Assembly (NCBI GenBank): GCA_947579605.1 | Contig: OX388316.1 | Location: forward strand, 12,775,290-12,839,289 | Direction of reading: 5' to 3' | From: Athripsodes cinereus | Taxonomy: Eukaryota; Arthropoda; Insecta; Trichoptera; Leptoceridae | DNA length: 64,000 nucleotides | Part shown: one piece after another, positions 9,489 through 21,278 of the stretch | Layout of the letters: each line of letters starts with the position of its first letter | Numbering within the stretch: the first letter of the stretch is position 1 | The notes under the pieces: model-generated | The model's input: only the letters and a program-made list of their open reading frames with translations | Told to the model about the DNA's origin: nothing | The model's database searches: none | Program-made: the position numbers and the translations under genes

Positions 9489-10260
9489 AAGACTTCATGG
9501 GTCCTTAATATAAATAAATAAAATACAAGAAGTCTGCGATACAAATAAATACTATTTTTAAGTATGTAAGTAACTTTTAAGTTAAATGTCGTAATTACTA
9601 TACAATTTATTTTGTCTCGCGCATCCATCATAATATTAATTAATCCTTTATGAAGAACGTTTCAAGTCTAAAAACTATTAGCGATTGCACATAGTATCTA
9701 CCTTCAAATTATTTTTAACTGCCTAGTACGTTACGCACGACTCACACAATCATTACACAACCAATACAAATAAAAACATACTCATATGGGTACACTATGC
9801 ACCCAAACGTTATTCGTGCATGCTTGCATATTAAGTCCTTAAGATTGCACACATACAACCAAACATACACAATAATACACATGTATGGCGCGTCATTGCC
9901 TACTACGTATTGACACTAAAATTTAAGTGTGTGTTATTGAGAACAGATGCTACGTATAAAGCAATAACTTACTATTCCATTAATTTAGTTATCACGGTAA
10001 ATTATTGGCTTTTATTAAAAAAAGTCAAAATAACGTATCGATTGTACACGCACTTCAATACAAATAGTACGTACTTTTGATAAAAACTCAAAAACTTACA
10101 AAAATTGTATATTTGCTGCGTATATATTTGTGAATCGTTCTCTTTGCAACGAAATGTTTGGCGGCAAATTCAAACTAGTTTTTGATGATTTCAATATTTT
10201 CTTCATAGATTCTATGGGCATGCTGTGCTTTTTTGCATGTATGGCAGGCACGCGACTGGT
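9489..10260. other. Intergenic, nothing recognised
   Basis: AT-rich unique-looking sequence; no coding signal and no repeat family assigned. Confidence 0.4.
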
Positions 10261-10400
10261 ATGAGGTATGCCACCCATCTTGAATGTCTTAACTTTTATT
10301 GGTACGGAGAGGACGACCTACATTTTTATTGCAAGTAGTAAGTTCGCTGGCTACCCCACTTGTGGAAGATGCCGTGATGGGATTGATGATGGAGGTAGGT
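10261..10400 (+). repeat. S270 copy, 3' half
   Basis: Begins atgaggtatgccacccatct and passes ggtacggagaggacgacc to ctaccccacttgtggaagat and gccgtgatggg, with a gattgatgatgga tail. Confidence 0.8.
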
Positions 10401-11407
10401 ATATAAGGCTTATAATGTGAGTTTTCCAATCTTAGGGGTGTCCATAGAGTCAAAATTGTACAGACTTACTTCACATTCACCATACAATAATATTGCTGAC
10501 ATCGTGGGAGATGAGCTAAATTAAAATTCAGCATAATTTAAATTAAATATTTTTTTACTGTGTCTCTAGGTTTGTATACCTACCTTTATGGTTAACATGC
10601 GAATATGTGATATACCTACTGACGTCTACCATGCCTTAAAACAAAGCTGTGGAACTGAAACGTGCATTAATATAGGTAGGTATGTAAGCCAGTTTATGTA
10701 CATAGAAACTAAACACCAATGAATTTTAATGTTCTTTCACAAAAGTGTTTCATTTCCAGGACTAAAGAGTAACTAATATCTATGTATTCGGTAGAGAGCA
10801 TTGCCATACACTACCTATACACAGTGTGCAAACAAGAGTCTGTGAAAGCAGAGAACTGATAGGATGGCTATCTACATAATAATTATGTACCATGTTGATA
10901 CAAGGCAGATAGATATCTACCTAACTACAGGTTAATGAACATTTCAATGATAGAAATGTTTACTCATCATAATTGTTTTTTTTTTCAGGTCAACTTTTAT
11001 TATTAGTATAGTTTTTAATCTCTTTGGTTTTCCATACTCGTTGTAATCTCAAAATCCTGAGTTGCAATTTTAATATTTTATTTGTGTAAAACGATCTTAT
11101 TTCGTACAATGTATTATTTCTAACAATCTAAGTATACCATCAATACATCACAATTAATGGAATAGCCAGTAGCTTAACTGCCTGTTATAAACATGTATGA
11201 TGTCCTTTCCATGTCAGTAAAAAATAAGACAATATAAGTAGGTATGTAATACTGTGAATAAAATTTGGGAGGCGAAAAAAATCAAATTGTCAATTGCAAA
11301 CTGACTCTATTAGGTACTTACTATTTGTGCGACTAAAAAACTAAACGGGCGACTAATATCGAGTGACGAATAATTCATAAATGAGCTACAAAAACGGACC
11401 ACAGTTT
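10401..11407. other. Intergenic, nothing recognised
   Basis: No gene or repeat family could be supported; repeated gtaggtatgt runs only. Confidence 0.35.
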
Positions 11408-11415
11408 TTCTAGAT

Positions 11416-12018
11416 CAGTGATTCCCAACCTTTTTCTCCTCGCGAACCAAAAGTAAAATCCAACAGAATTTGGCGAACCCCTATGTAGCCGTTAATGATA
11501 CCTAGGCAAAAAACAATAAAATTTTGTGGAACATTTATTTAACATATTGCACAAACATTAATAAGACTAAAATGATTAATATTAATAAGACTAAAATAAG
11601 CTATTAAAATTGAATACAAAATAAACTTAACAAACTGGTTCTTATTTCAGCACATGTTCCCTTTGAAAAAGCTCTTAATGGGATATTTTGGCTGTTTCAT
11701 GGAACAAAGCAATTGAAAGTTTGGCTCAATATCTGACAATTTCAGTCTTAGATCAGGTTCTGCATTTAACCTGTTTCTATATTTATCCTTCAGATAAATA
11801 TATGTTTAAAATCCTTTCTCGCACAGATATGTTGTGCAGAATGGTAATAGAACGTCTATGGCTTTTTTTGACAGAACAGAATATTAATTTTTATACTGAG
11901 CCAGAAGGAGATTCTTTGGCCATTTAAAATCCCGCCATTACGCTATTATTTTCGCGAACCCCCTTTGTACACATAGCGAACCCCCAGGGGTTCGCGAACC
12001 ACCGGTTGGGAAACACTG
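11416..12018. mobile_element. Non-autonomous hAT transposon, complete, with perfect 8-bp target duplication
   Basis: Left end CAGTGATTCCCAACCTTTTT and right end (minus strand) CAGTGTTTCCCAACCGGTGG are terminal inverted repeats of hAT type. Both ends continue into gcgaacc blocks. The 8 bases ttctagat flank the element on both sides (11408-11415 and 12019-12026), the hAT hallmark. Length is 603 bp. The interior carries the last part of a broken transposase in reverse orientation, so this is an internally deleted derivative of a coding hAT element. Confidence 0.93.
11647..11876 (-). pseudogene. hAT transposase C-terminal (dimerisation) region, broken
   Basis: Inside the hAT element, the minus frame reads KKAIDVLLPFCTTYLCEKGF, then an in-frame TAA, then LKDKYRNRLNAEPDLRLKLS and DIEPNFQLLCSMKQ, ending at TGA 11647-11649. 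The TYLCE.GF...KYRNRL order is the conserved C-terminal dimerisation block of hAT transposases (ZBED5/SCAND3-like relatives). One internal stop breaks it and the N-terminal zinc finger and catalytic domain are absent. The frame is otherwise preserved, so decay is moderate. Confidence 0.85.
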
Positions 12019-12288
12019 TTCTAGATGATCGGTTGAAAATTTATTAAGTACCTAGGTATATACATATAATTGAAAATTCCTATTTACGAGTATATAAACT
12101 GTTGAGACTCTTTCCGGTGGGAAGAAGGTAGTTTTTTTTTCTACTTAGTTATGAGTGAATATTTTTTTCTCTTATGGCATTATTAATGAATATTTCGAAT
12201 ACATGTTTTCATTCAATTGTTCTATCACGGTGTTTTCCATCGGTGAAAAGACCAACGAAAAAACTACGGTTAGTAAAGCTTTCAAATC

Positions 12289-12376
12289 GTCCTCTTCGTG
12301 CCAACAAAAGTTGAGACTTTCAGTATGGGTGGCATACCTCATCGCTGAACTAGAGAATAGATGTTTTAATCTCTCA
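12289..12376 (-). repeat. S270 copy, central fragment
   Basis: gtcctcttcgtgccaacaaa is followed by tttcagtatgggtggcatac and ctcatcgctgaac. Both ends are missing. Confidence 0.75.
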
Positions 12377-13381
12377 AATATATTTCCGTTTCTTTGTGCT
12401 TATTATAATATCTATAGTAGGTACCTACTCAGTATACGTAATATTGAAATAGATTTATACCTACTTAGGTAGGTATTACCTACTTCCTATCCCGAACAAT
12501 CTGACAGCGTGATTTCACGGTTGTGTTGACTTATAATACGCTTATACCCTTTATCTGTCACGGCAGATTATGTCGTTTTGTTCATATTTCTGACTTCCGA
12601 TACATTTCATCTGATATCCATCTATCTATCTAATAATAAGAAGAATGAGAAAGAAATCCCCTTATATTTTCTCTTCTATCAAGATGGGGACATTACACTA
12701 CGCCAGAGTAATCACAATTCTACCACAGTCCCCTTTCTGTTTAATCAAGACAGTATTAACTTAGGGCAGGGTTTCCTACTATTCATTTCTCCTATAGACC
12801 TACACAGAGCGTGAATCACACCCTCTCCTGAGAAAAGAAAAGCAACAACTTATGTTATTATATATGGACATTTAATTCTTATGCGATAAATGGATTCCTC
12901 TAATTAATGTCTATTCAATAAAATTGAGCACAGTGATACAAGTGAAGAGGGAAAGTGTGTAAGATATACTTTATGCTGTTTAAAAAGAATAATGTATGGC
13001 TGGTGTGTCTTTGTACCTATGATTCTTTTTTTTTTATTAAGTTGATCAGTAAAAATCTTTGTGATAAGTAATTTCATCGATTCCAGGGTGTGAATCTGTA
13101 ATAAACCCATTAATTAGTTCATAAAAAGATCTTAATGTTAATTAAGTATTTACCAAATGATGTATTTACCTATTTATAAAGTTAAACGCAGGTATCTTTT
13201 TATGAGTAAATATTAAAAAAAAACTATGCGACGTAAGCAACATGCGTTTTATTTTTGGATGAGAAGTGGTCGACACTACAAACAAATTTAAATTAAATAT
13301 ACCTACTACCTGCATAAGTTTTTCAAATATTTGTTCTTTCACTTTATATGTATTCTATAGGTAATCCGCTCTTGTTTAAAT

Positions 13382-13409
13382 AAATGCTACCTATCAATAG
13401 GTAGCATTT
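13382..13409. repeat. Short perfect hairpin, 12-bp arms
   Basis: aaatgctaccta and taggtagcattt are exact reverse complements separated by tcaa. Function unknown; it is flanked by ordinary AT-rich DNA. Confidence 0.6.
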
Positions 13410-14569
13410 TCATTAAAGTAAGTATAGTGAGAAGATACTTAGTAAGTATCTGAAAAGTTGTAGGTATAGACTGGATATATAAAATTACTTACATACATGT
13501 ATATACACCTGTTTCTCATTTGTATCAATGTTTCAGATAGATTCGAAATATTTTCATGTTATATCTTCATCTAAAAAGTCTTTAAAATTCTACTCGTTCT
13601 CTCACTTCACCCACAGAGCGCAGACTTTCTCTGTCTACTACTAACTACTTTGTAGGTAGGTACATATCTATCTGATAAAATATTTATCTCTGTAGATTTT
13701 CTTCTATATGGATATCCAATCGGAAGTCCGGCATGGTATAATGCATTAGATATAGCAAATAAATCCAAAAACCCCTACATGATAAAAGTACTTATACTCG
13801 TATACCTACAATATAAGTAGGTACCTCTGTATGTTTTAAAACATAGGTAAGTTTATTGCTTGAAGTACAGTATTATGTTGATATGAATTTTTCAGCCTAC
13901 CAAGCATGGTATACAAATTAAACTCATGAAGAATAATATCGTAGAGTAACCCATACTTGGTTACCCTACAGGTATATTTTAATATGTAATTTTCAAATCA
14001 ATATGTACATAGGTAGGTACACCACTGATAAAACAGTATGAATTATTTTTAAAAACATATGCAAATCAAACATAAAAACATAATCAGTTATTATGTTTTT
14101 CTTACTATATGCACTTTTTATTATGTTCTACTTATTTTACCATATACATACTTACCCTCCTACATGAGAATTATTAGGTACAGAAAAAATATAAAGATTG
14201 TGATGGGTGTTTTATAACTTTTTAGTTTTATTCTTCATTCGAAAATAAACCAATAATTATTGATCGATAGAACAATAAAAAAACATAATATTTAATTTGT
14301 GAGGGGGAAAAAAGAAAGGTAAGAAAACCTAGGTTGTTGTATTGACTGGAGACAAAAAACCGTAACATCAAAAAAAATATATGGGGAAATCTTTCATTTT
14401 AAACTTATTTTCTTTCTCGAAACGTCATTATAAATCCACTATAGCCTAATAAGTGATAATAATTGAGATATATGGCTCACATAAACACAATGATGGATTT
14501 TATTACCACGTAGGTAAATGTGTCTGCAGAGTGTTCTTTCTAAGATATTCGATAATATTATGGACCTAC

Positions 14570-14628
14570 TGTTGAAGTCTATGACTGACTGACTGACTGA
14601 CTATACTGACTATATGTTGAAGTCTATG
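14570..14628. repeat. (GACT)n microsatellite inside a short duplication
   Basis: Five GACT units occupy 14582-14603. The motif gttgaagtctatg occurs just before (14571) and just after (14616) the tract. Confidence 0.7.
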
Positions 14629-14986
14629 TAAAAATAAGAAAAAATAATGGAAACAATAAAAAAGGAAACCGATGATCATAAAAAAGTATAGCATTTGATG
14701 GCCATTCATAAAGATAATTTAAAAACTAAAGACTCTATTATTTCTCAAAGAGTTGTGATAATCTGCTCCTTAGACTATTTGAATATTACTAAAAGAGAAA
14801 AAATAGAAACTTCAAAGCTTAACTATAAGATAAACCTTTATTATTAGAGATGGGTTTTATCAATTGGTTCTCATTTGCATTATTAACAAGTTAATTTTTC
14901 GTAAATTTTCTGATCACAAAAAGACGTAGGCATGTGTAGTCGAAATCTATCTTAATGTTTTCACTATTGATCTATCTATCTATATT

Positions 14987-15238
14987 ATCATCACGCCTAG
15001 TAGGGTACCTATTGTATTAATTGTATGTAAACATACAAGCTGCCTTCTCAGTACCAATGAAAATAATATCCAGACTTTAGCCATTCAGTATGGGTGACTG
15101 GTTGACATACCTCATCGTTAAATCGAATAATATGTTAAATATCTTATTCGTGATGATTTAAGAGCATCTGACTCTTACAGAACATTCCTAAAACACTTAA
15201 AACAGACAAAGAACACTTCGGAAACCTACAGAAGGTTA
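14987..15238 (-). repeat. S270 copy, decayed, with duplicated 5' segment
   Basis: Starts atcatcacgcctagtagggt next to a tctatctatcta tract. It continues aagctgccttctcagtacc and ttgacatacctcatcg, and ends in two related pieces, cagaacattcctaaaacac and gaacacttcggaaacctac. Confidence 0.65.
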
Positions 15239-16180
15239 CTAACTAACCTATTCTTTAATAAAATATTATACTTTTAAAAAATAACATATGTACCTACCTC
15301 AAACCTATTTTTTTTTTACTTAAGAAGACTAATAAAATAGAACCTATTTCAATATAATTCAGGATAATCATAAAATTACATTCCATCAATATATTGTATT
15401 ATATTATCATGTACCAATATTAAATTAACTCCTGGAGGAAGAATAATATTTTAACTGTATTATGCGTTTCCCCCAAATTTAATTTCAATTTAATGCATTT
15501 TCTGTGTTGGATGTATAATATGAATAATATTATTAGATATTATGTCCTCGAGGTATCTGTTTATTCTCGATTTAACTGCATTTTGTAATAAGTGTTTATC
15601 TCCCACATTAAACCCTCTGGTGAAGCGTTTTACACTAATGCAATTACTACAATTTTGGTTCACCCCTTTGCCTCTATACAAATCAAATAACATTTCGTTA
15701 ACGAAGAACAGTTCGGAAGGGTTGACTTTTGATTGGCAATGATATTATTACTGTATGCCGATGGTAACTAGTAAAGTAATAGATAGGGGAAGCAGTGAAT
15801 AGAGTTTTGAGAAAATATCTGTGATATTTCAAACTGTTTACCCTCAACAACAGATATGCGTTCCACATGTACATACATTGCACATTGTGGATGTTATACT
15901 CGTATGAATCGAATTAGGCACATGACAACGTAATTCTTAGTCATTGCTTCCTGAGAGTTCGATCTGTGGTTAAGATATTATTTAGCCAACGTTTGGAACT
16001 AAAATGAATGTTGATTACTTACTAAATAGAATATCCATTGTAAACAATTATGTGATTGATAAATGCGATAGTTAACTGATGAAAATTAAGGAAATCTGTT
16101 TAATATAAAAATAATCAAGATCGCTTGCTCTTATAAGATCTTGTAAATGATTACAAACTGATATCCATGCACAATTTATA
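15239..16180. other. Intergenic, nothing recognised
   Basis: No gene. The overlapping small open frames near 15490-15883 lie on both strands of the same bases and show no protein family features. Confidence 0.35.
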
Positions 16181-16325
16181 AAAGAAATTCAGCATAGAAG
16201 GTATGCCTCGTGGCTGAATTGAAGATGCTAAATCCCTTATTCGTTTATGTTTTATGCATACCTGCCTCTTACAAGATGTTCGAAATATCACAGAAAAGTA
16301 TGAGATACTTGTTCATTGATGGGAA
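16181..16325 (-). repeat. S270 copy, partial
   Basis: attcagcatagaaggtatgc, ctcgtggctgaattgaagat, cctgcctcttacaagatgtt and cagaaaagtatgag mark the 5' half; the hairpin end is missing. Confidence 0.6.
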
Positions 16326-17640
16326 CTTTACAAAACATAGTAAACTATCTAACAATACTTGTACTTATTTTTAATACTAATGAAATGTTTAGGTATCACA
16401 AATTTTGCGTGATATGTATATAAATTATTGATTTTACAAACATTTCTATAGAATTGTTTAGATACATATTTTGTTATTCTACAAAGAGCAATAACAAGAT
16501 CTAAGGAATATTATAACCAATACTTGACATCCAAGAACTTGTGAGGTCTCTACCGGACACAAGCTTTGTGATTTTACAGATAATCAGCTGTACCTATTGA
16601 GTTAGCAGCAACAGAAAATATCCCGTTTAATACAATAACATTTAACGTCACTCAATCAATAAATTATTATTTTTATTCTAAGACAACTCGTGGGAAAATG
16701 CATCAAGGGAAGTACCCAATTGGTACCTTCTTAAGAGTAGTTATTGCTTATTATTTTTATTTTATATTGATTGAGAAGAGAAATAATTGTAAGCATTTTA
16801 CCATGAACAATTAGTTTAAAACGCATATTTATAGTTAACATAAAGTGTATTGATTTTACACTTCAATTCACGATTTTTACTAAATATGTACGAGTACCTT
16901 ATATATATTTAATGCGTGTTGCATTTGTAGTACAAAAAGTAATTAACTCATTACATGGGTAAAAAATGTTTATTAAGTATTTATGTTTAAAAATATACAG
17001 ACACTATCGTATATTAAACACGAGTACGATACAATAAATATTTAATATTTATTTACTCATTTTCTATAACATTTCATTTAATATTTATTATTTAATGTAT
17101 TTATAAATAGTTTTATTAAATTGCAAAAAAACACAATTCATAACTTAATGAACATTTTCAAAGAAGGTACTAAAACCAAAAAATTGAAATAACAAAGTGC
17201 TACTGATTATGGTTATACTAGAGGGGAGGAGAAGACAGGTAGTGGAGTGGTGGTAGGTGAAATATTAGACGGGGGTGAGTATGTTAAAAATATTAGGTAT
17301 CTTCATGTCTATAAACTTCTAATGTTTCCATTGAATTTAAACGTCAACTCCCACATTTGTAATATAAAACAACTGTATTTTCCATATCAAACGAATGATT
17401 ATGTTCAATAGTGTAGTTTTTATCATATGAATCGTACCATTCGTAACTGTATATGTAATATTTTTATTGTCGGAAAATCATATGTCTGAAAATTCTATAT
17501 GTTTCTGTCGCTTGGATATAAAATGATTTCAATAATTTTACAAGGATTAACTATGTAAGAGTTGCGAGACATTTTTAATACAAAGTACTATTTATTACGA
17601 ATCGATTAGTCCGTAGGTGGTGTAGGTATTCCGAAATAGA
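16326..17640. other. Intergenic, nothing recognised
   Basis: Very AT-rich. A short GC-richer patch at 17221-17280 (gaggggaggagaagacagg) has no recognisable identity. Confidence 0.35.
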
Positions 17641-17645
17641 TTGCG

Positions 17646-17692
17646 ATTTTAAAAGTCAAGTTACATATTATATGTAACTTGACTTTTAAAAT
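17646..17692. repeat. Near-contiguous palindrome, 22-bp perfect arms
   Basis: Arms 17646-17667 and 17671-17692 are exact reverse complements around a 3-base spacer; each contains aagtcaagttacata or its complement. Unlike the HH hairpins it has no shared tail motif. Confidence 0.8.
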
Positions 17693-19411
17693 TGAACTTC
17701 TATATTTCTGTATTATAGAGTACCTACACTGTGTGAAAAATACTTATAAAATCTTCACACTTTCGCAAATTAAAAAAAACTTCATACTTCATATTATAAA
17801 ATAGTGTAGATAATGGTTAAAAAATAGAGTAATGGCAAGAAATATAAGTATAGTTAAAAATATGTTAGTCTGTTTGCAGGAGTGCCTATAAAATTTGATT
17901 GTAATTTTTTATATTATCCTTTCCATAACAGAAAGTTGATGTTTTCTGATATTTCTGATATTGTTTTAAGTATCAAGAAGAAAGAAAGATAATCGGAATC
18001 TATTATCGATCTTCTTTATGTAGAACAGTTAAGTAGTTGTTTGTATTTTCTGTTTTATTTTTGTTTTTATTATTATTATTATTATTATTACTATTATCGT
18101 TCTTGTTGCTATTGTGTGATGATTTTGTTTGCCTCGTGCGGTTAAAAATGTTTTGCGCCATTTCCCAGTGATGTTCCAATTCATAAAAGTTTATGTTTTT
18201 CTTCGCAAATGGTTCATTTCTAGACCGACCATAACACAGCAGTTATTCTACAACGGGAAATGTATTTAATAAATTGTGATTTTCACATATGAACTTCTAT
18301 AACATAAAACAACAACCATTGGAAAGCGATCTAGGAAAAAGAAGTATTAATTTTTCAAAATTTTCAAAAGAGAAATAAGTTTGTAGTACCTATTATTAAT
18401 CAGTTGTTTAAATTTTACCGTACAGGGTTTATTAAGAATAGGATATTATCGATTTTTTTTCTTGAAAGCTCGATACTTTTTTTAAAAACTGCAGGATTAT
18501 ACGCAGCGATTTAAAGTACATTTAGAATTTTATATGTATTAATAAACGATCAATGGACCCAAATTATATTGTAAACACTCTCGCATTATGTTTGTACTAT
18601 GGAGTAGAATGACAGTGAAAGGAACCAAACCTTTATAATGTGTAACAAATTAATCATAGGATTGGTTACATATAAATCATGATATATAATATGATTGTGA
18701 TGTATACCAAAATTGAAACATTAACATGACATGAACCTACCTAGGTATTTTCTGTGATTTTTTGGGTAAAATCGCCAAAATTCCATTAATCAATTTAGTT
18801 CTCAGACCATGCGTGTATGACTCCAGCATATTGCACAGTTAAGCTTACGTTGCATGAAATCTCATCAAGTCTAAGGCTGAGCCAAGCCCTGATGCCGTAT
18901 GGAATATTTTTATTCCGAGTTAGTAGATACTTTCAGTACTACCTACTCACATAGCTACAATATATTTTTTGTAGGTAGGCACTATGTAACAGTATAATAT
19001 CATATAGTTGTAAAAGATATTATAGGTATGGGGACTTTCTACTTAGGACAATAACTTCTTATTCAAAAAGATTGTAATATTAAGAGAGATAAATAGATCG
19101 GTATAAAATATTCCAATTGTAATCACGTAATGCAATTTTTGCCTAATTACGGAGAGAGATTTTTGTACTGTAAATGTAGTAGGTAGTAGGTACCTACATA
19201 ATATTATGTATGTAGTAGGTAGGTAGAATCTGATAAAAAAAAGAATATGCTTTATAACTGAGTGTATAACTCTTGTATTTCCATTATATGTTTCAGATTA
19301 TGTGTAGGTAATATGGAAGAGTAATATTTACTTAAAATTATTTTATATGCATACAAATTCATTCGAAACGTGCAAGCATAGATTTCAATACGTATTGTAT
19401 GTATTATTATT
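17693..19411. other. Intergenic; one ATT microsatellite
   Basis: A TAT-repeat tract lies at 18068-18096. Otherwise no gene, RNA or repeat family was recognised. Confidence 0.4.
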
Positions 19412-19582
19412 GAGTTCGTCGGTAGCCTGGAGTCTCGGCCTCGTGAACAAGGGGTTCGTGGTTCGATCCCAGGTACCGGCAAATTCCCCTTTTACGACAC
19501 AAGCTTTAAGTAGCTTACTGTGAAAGGTGTATAAGGTTGTATTTGGGTTTATAACAAAACCCAGATATAACTTAAAAAAAAA
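19412..19582 (+). repeat. tSINE copy
   Basis: Starts gagttcgtcggtagcctgg after a ttattatt stretch. It has lost part of the region between the first block and gtctcggcctc. B box GGTTCGATCCC lies at 19460-19470. Ends aacccagatataacttaaaa with poly-A. The HH hairpin begins about 30 bases downstream. Confidence 0.87.
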
Positions 19583-19611
19583 ATTGTGTCGGTGCACACG
19601 TAGTAGAATTC

Positions 19612-19797
19612 CATAATTATGTAATTGAAACAAGTGTTTCTTTCTGCTTTAGATTATTGATTCCGAGAGAGACGTCTTTCGACTTATCAGGTCATTATCA
19701 TTCTGATTGATAATGACCTGATAAGTCGAAAGACGTCTCTCTCGGAATCAATAATCTATAGTAGAAAGAAACACTTGTTTAAATTACATGATTATTA
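19612..19797. repeat. Long hairpin (HH family), arms about 85 bp
   Basis: Arms 19612-19700 and 19708-19797 are near-perfect reverse complements with a 7-base spacer. The plus-oriented arm carries aagtcgaaagacgtctctct and ends GTAGAAAGAAACACTTGTTT, a variant of the shared tail. At the centre, GAC...GTCGAAAG resembles the second half of a hammerhead core, but the CTGANGA box is degraded (TTGATAA). Confidence 0.85.
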
Positions 19798-20065
19798 TTT
19801 ATTTATTTAATTTTATAAAGTTATAATTATACCTTAAAAATAACTTACAACAAACATAAATTTTAGTCCAACTTACTTACTAAACTTACAACAATACACT
19901 CGCTCAGTCGCCTTCCATTCCCAACATTCATACATTACATTGTATTATTTTAAAATTATAATTCATAGTAATGATGATGGGTTCTAAATAATTTCAAGCT
20001 CTGTGGAATGAGAGGATTTCTAATATAATGGTTCCTCGTGCAAAATTATTTTTTACAGAAAATAA
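19798..20065 (-). repeat. Possible LINE 3' end (minus strand)
   Basis: Begins with attatttatttattt (an A-rich tail on the minus strand). The minus strand further up gives a weak reading ARGTIILEILSFHRA that resembles degraded LINE C-termini. This is a tentative call. Confidence 0.3.
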
Positions 20066-20499
20066 CAAAGACTTTGGATTGTTATTAGGTATAGGATCGT
20101 TTTAATATCCAATACTCGTGCCTTCAATCATCAGAAAGAATATAAATATAATTATCTGCATAACATATTATGTTATCTTAACCCTGATCTTTGATTGATA
20201 AAATAGGATGTATTGTTTTAAAATAATTCCTTTTATGGAAAAGGGTAGATGATGATATCACAAATTTAATATAACTACAAATTCATTAAATCAAATTTGA
20301 TTAACTGGTGTAAAGTAATTGATATTTCTGATTGAATTGCTGTTAGTGGTAACACTGGTAACATATTACTTTCTTCTATGTTTTTTGTTTTGTAGTTCAG
20401 TAGTACGTGCTTAGGATATTATCATTACTTTATAATATAAACATGATGCCAGTATATCCATTTCAATACTAAATTTGTAAGTTTGACTTTATTTTTGTA

Positions 20500-20823
20500 A
20501 TTGAAATTCTTATATATACATCTGGGTGTGCTTGGGCCTCTTTCTTCCTGGGATCTTGTCTGTCTGGCTCTTCCTGTCGTGTCTGGGGGACCTCCCAGAG
20601 CTTTCGGGTTCTGGAGTTTCATTGGATGCTTCGGGGGTGCTGGGGTGGGCTTGGGCTGGGGGGAGGGTGGTCCGAGTAAAACTATATTTATGCCTGTAAT
20701 AGGGCACAGCATTGACAAATTTTATTTTATTTTTCTTTTCATTGTTTCTGTTTTTCAATCTGTATGTTGTGCCTGTTGGCGTATGATTGTGAGAAAATAA
20801 ATAAATAAATAAATAAATAAAAT
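20500..20823 (+). repeat. GC-rich insertion ending in (AAAT)n, probable retroposon 3' end
   Basis: About 180 bases (20515-20690) are sharply GC-richer than the surroundings (ggggtgctggggtgggcttg). They are followed by an AT-rich part, an aataaa signal and seven AAAT units at 20795-20823. Composition jump plus terminal microsatellite fits a 5'-truncated non-LTR element. No protein family is recognisable in either strand. Confidence 0.5.
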
Positions 20824-21038
20824 CTATGATTTTGACGAACAGAACAAATTTGATCACAATAAAAGATATATCTACCCATAACCTATCGAAATGAGTAAAA
20901 TTATTTATTTACCTCAGAAAATGTAGACAATCATCAAAATACCAAGCACTTCAACTTTTCATGCAAATTCTTGCATATGTAATTCTGCTCACAAATTTAA
21001 AAAATCATTAACATTCTGCTCTTTAAAACAATGTAAAG

Positions 21039-21278
21039 CCGTGGAGCACCCGGGAAATAACAGTTCTCCCACTCTTTTCCGTAAGTTTTCGAGTGTCCTG
21101 TAAAAACAGGTGTTTGAAAAAATACATATCACATCTTCAATTCATCCATCCTGAATATGTCTTAATTTTTTGTTGGTACAGAGAGAGGATAACATGCATA
21201 ATTATGTTTATTTCATGCGCCCGGTCTGCTGGCTACCCCTCTTGTGAGATACCCATGGCGTGATGGTATAGTAGTAGA
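21039..21278 (+). repeat. S270 copy, near full length (reference copy, plus strand)
   Basis: Runs from CCGTGGAGCACCCGGGAAAT through ctcccactcttttccgtaag, aacaggtgtttgaaaaaata, catcctgaatatgtctta and ttggtacagagagaggata to ctggctacccctcttgtgag and GTGATGGTATAGTAGTAG. It lacks part of the segment before catcctga. Confidence 0.85.

Larger units (their letters stand above)
12377..14986. other. Intergenic; one small hairpin and one microsatellite
   Basis: Apart from the hairpin at 13382 and the (GACT)n tract at 14582, no gene or repeat family was recognised. The open frames here are AT-rich and featureless. Confidence 0.35.

Noticed and set aside
11688..11927. 79-codon plus-strand open frame
   Set aside because: It lies inside the hAT element, antisense to the transposase remnant.
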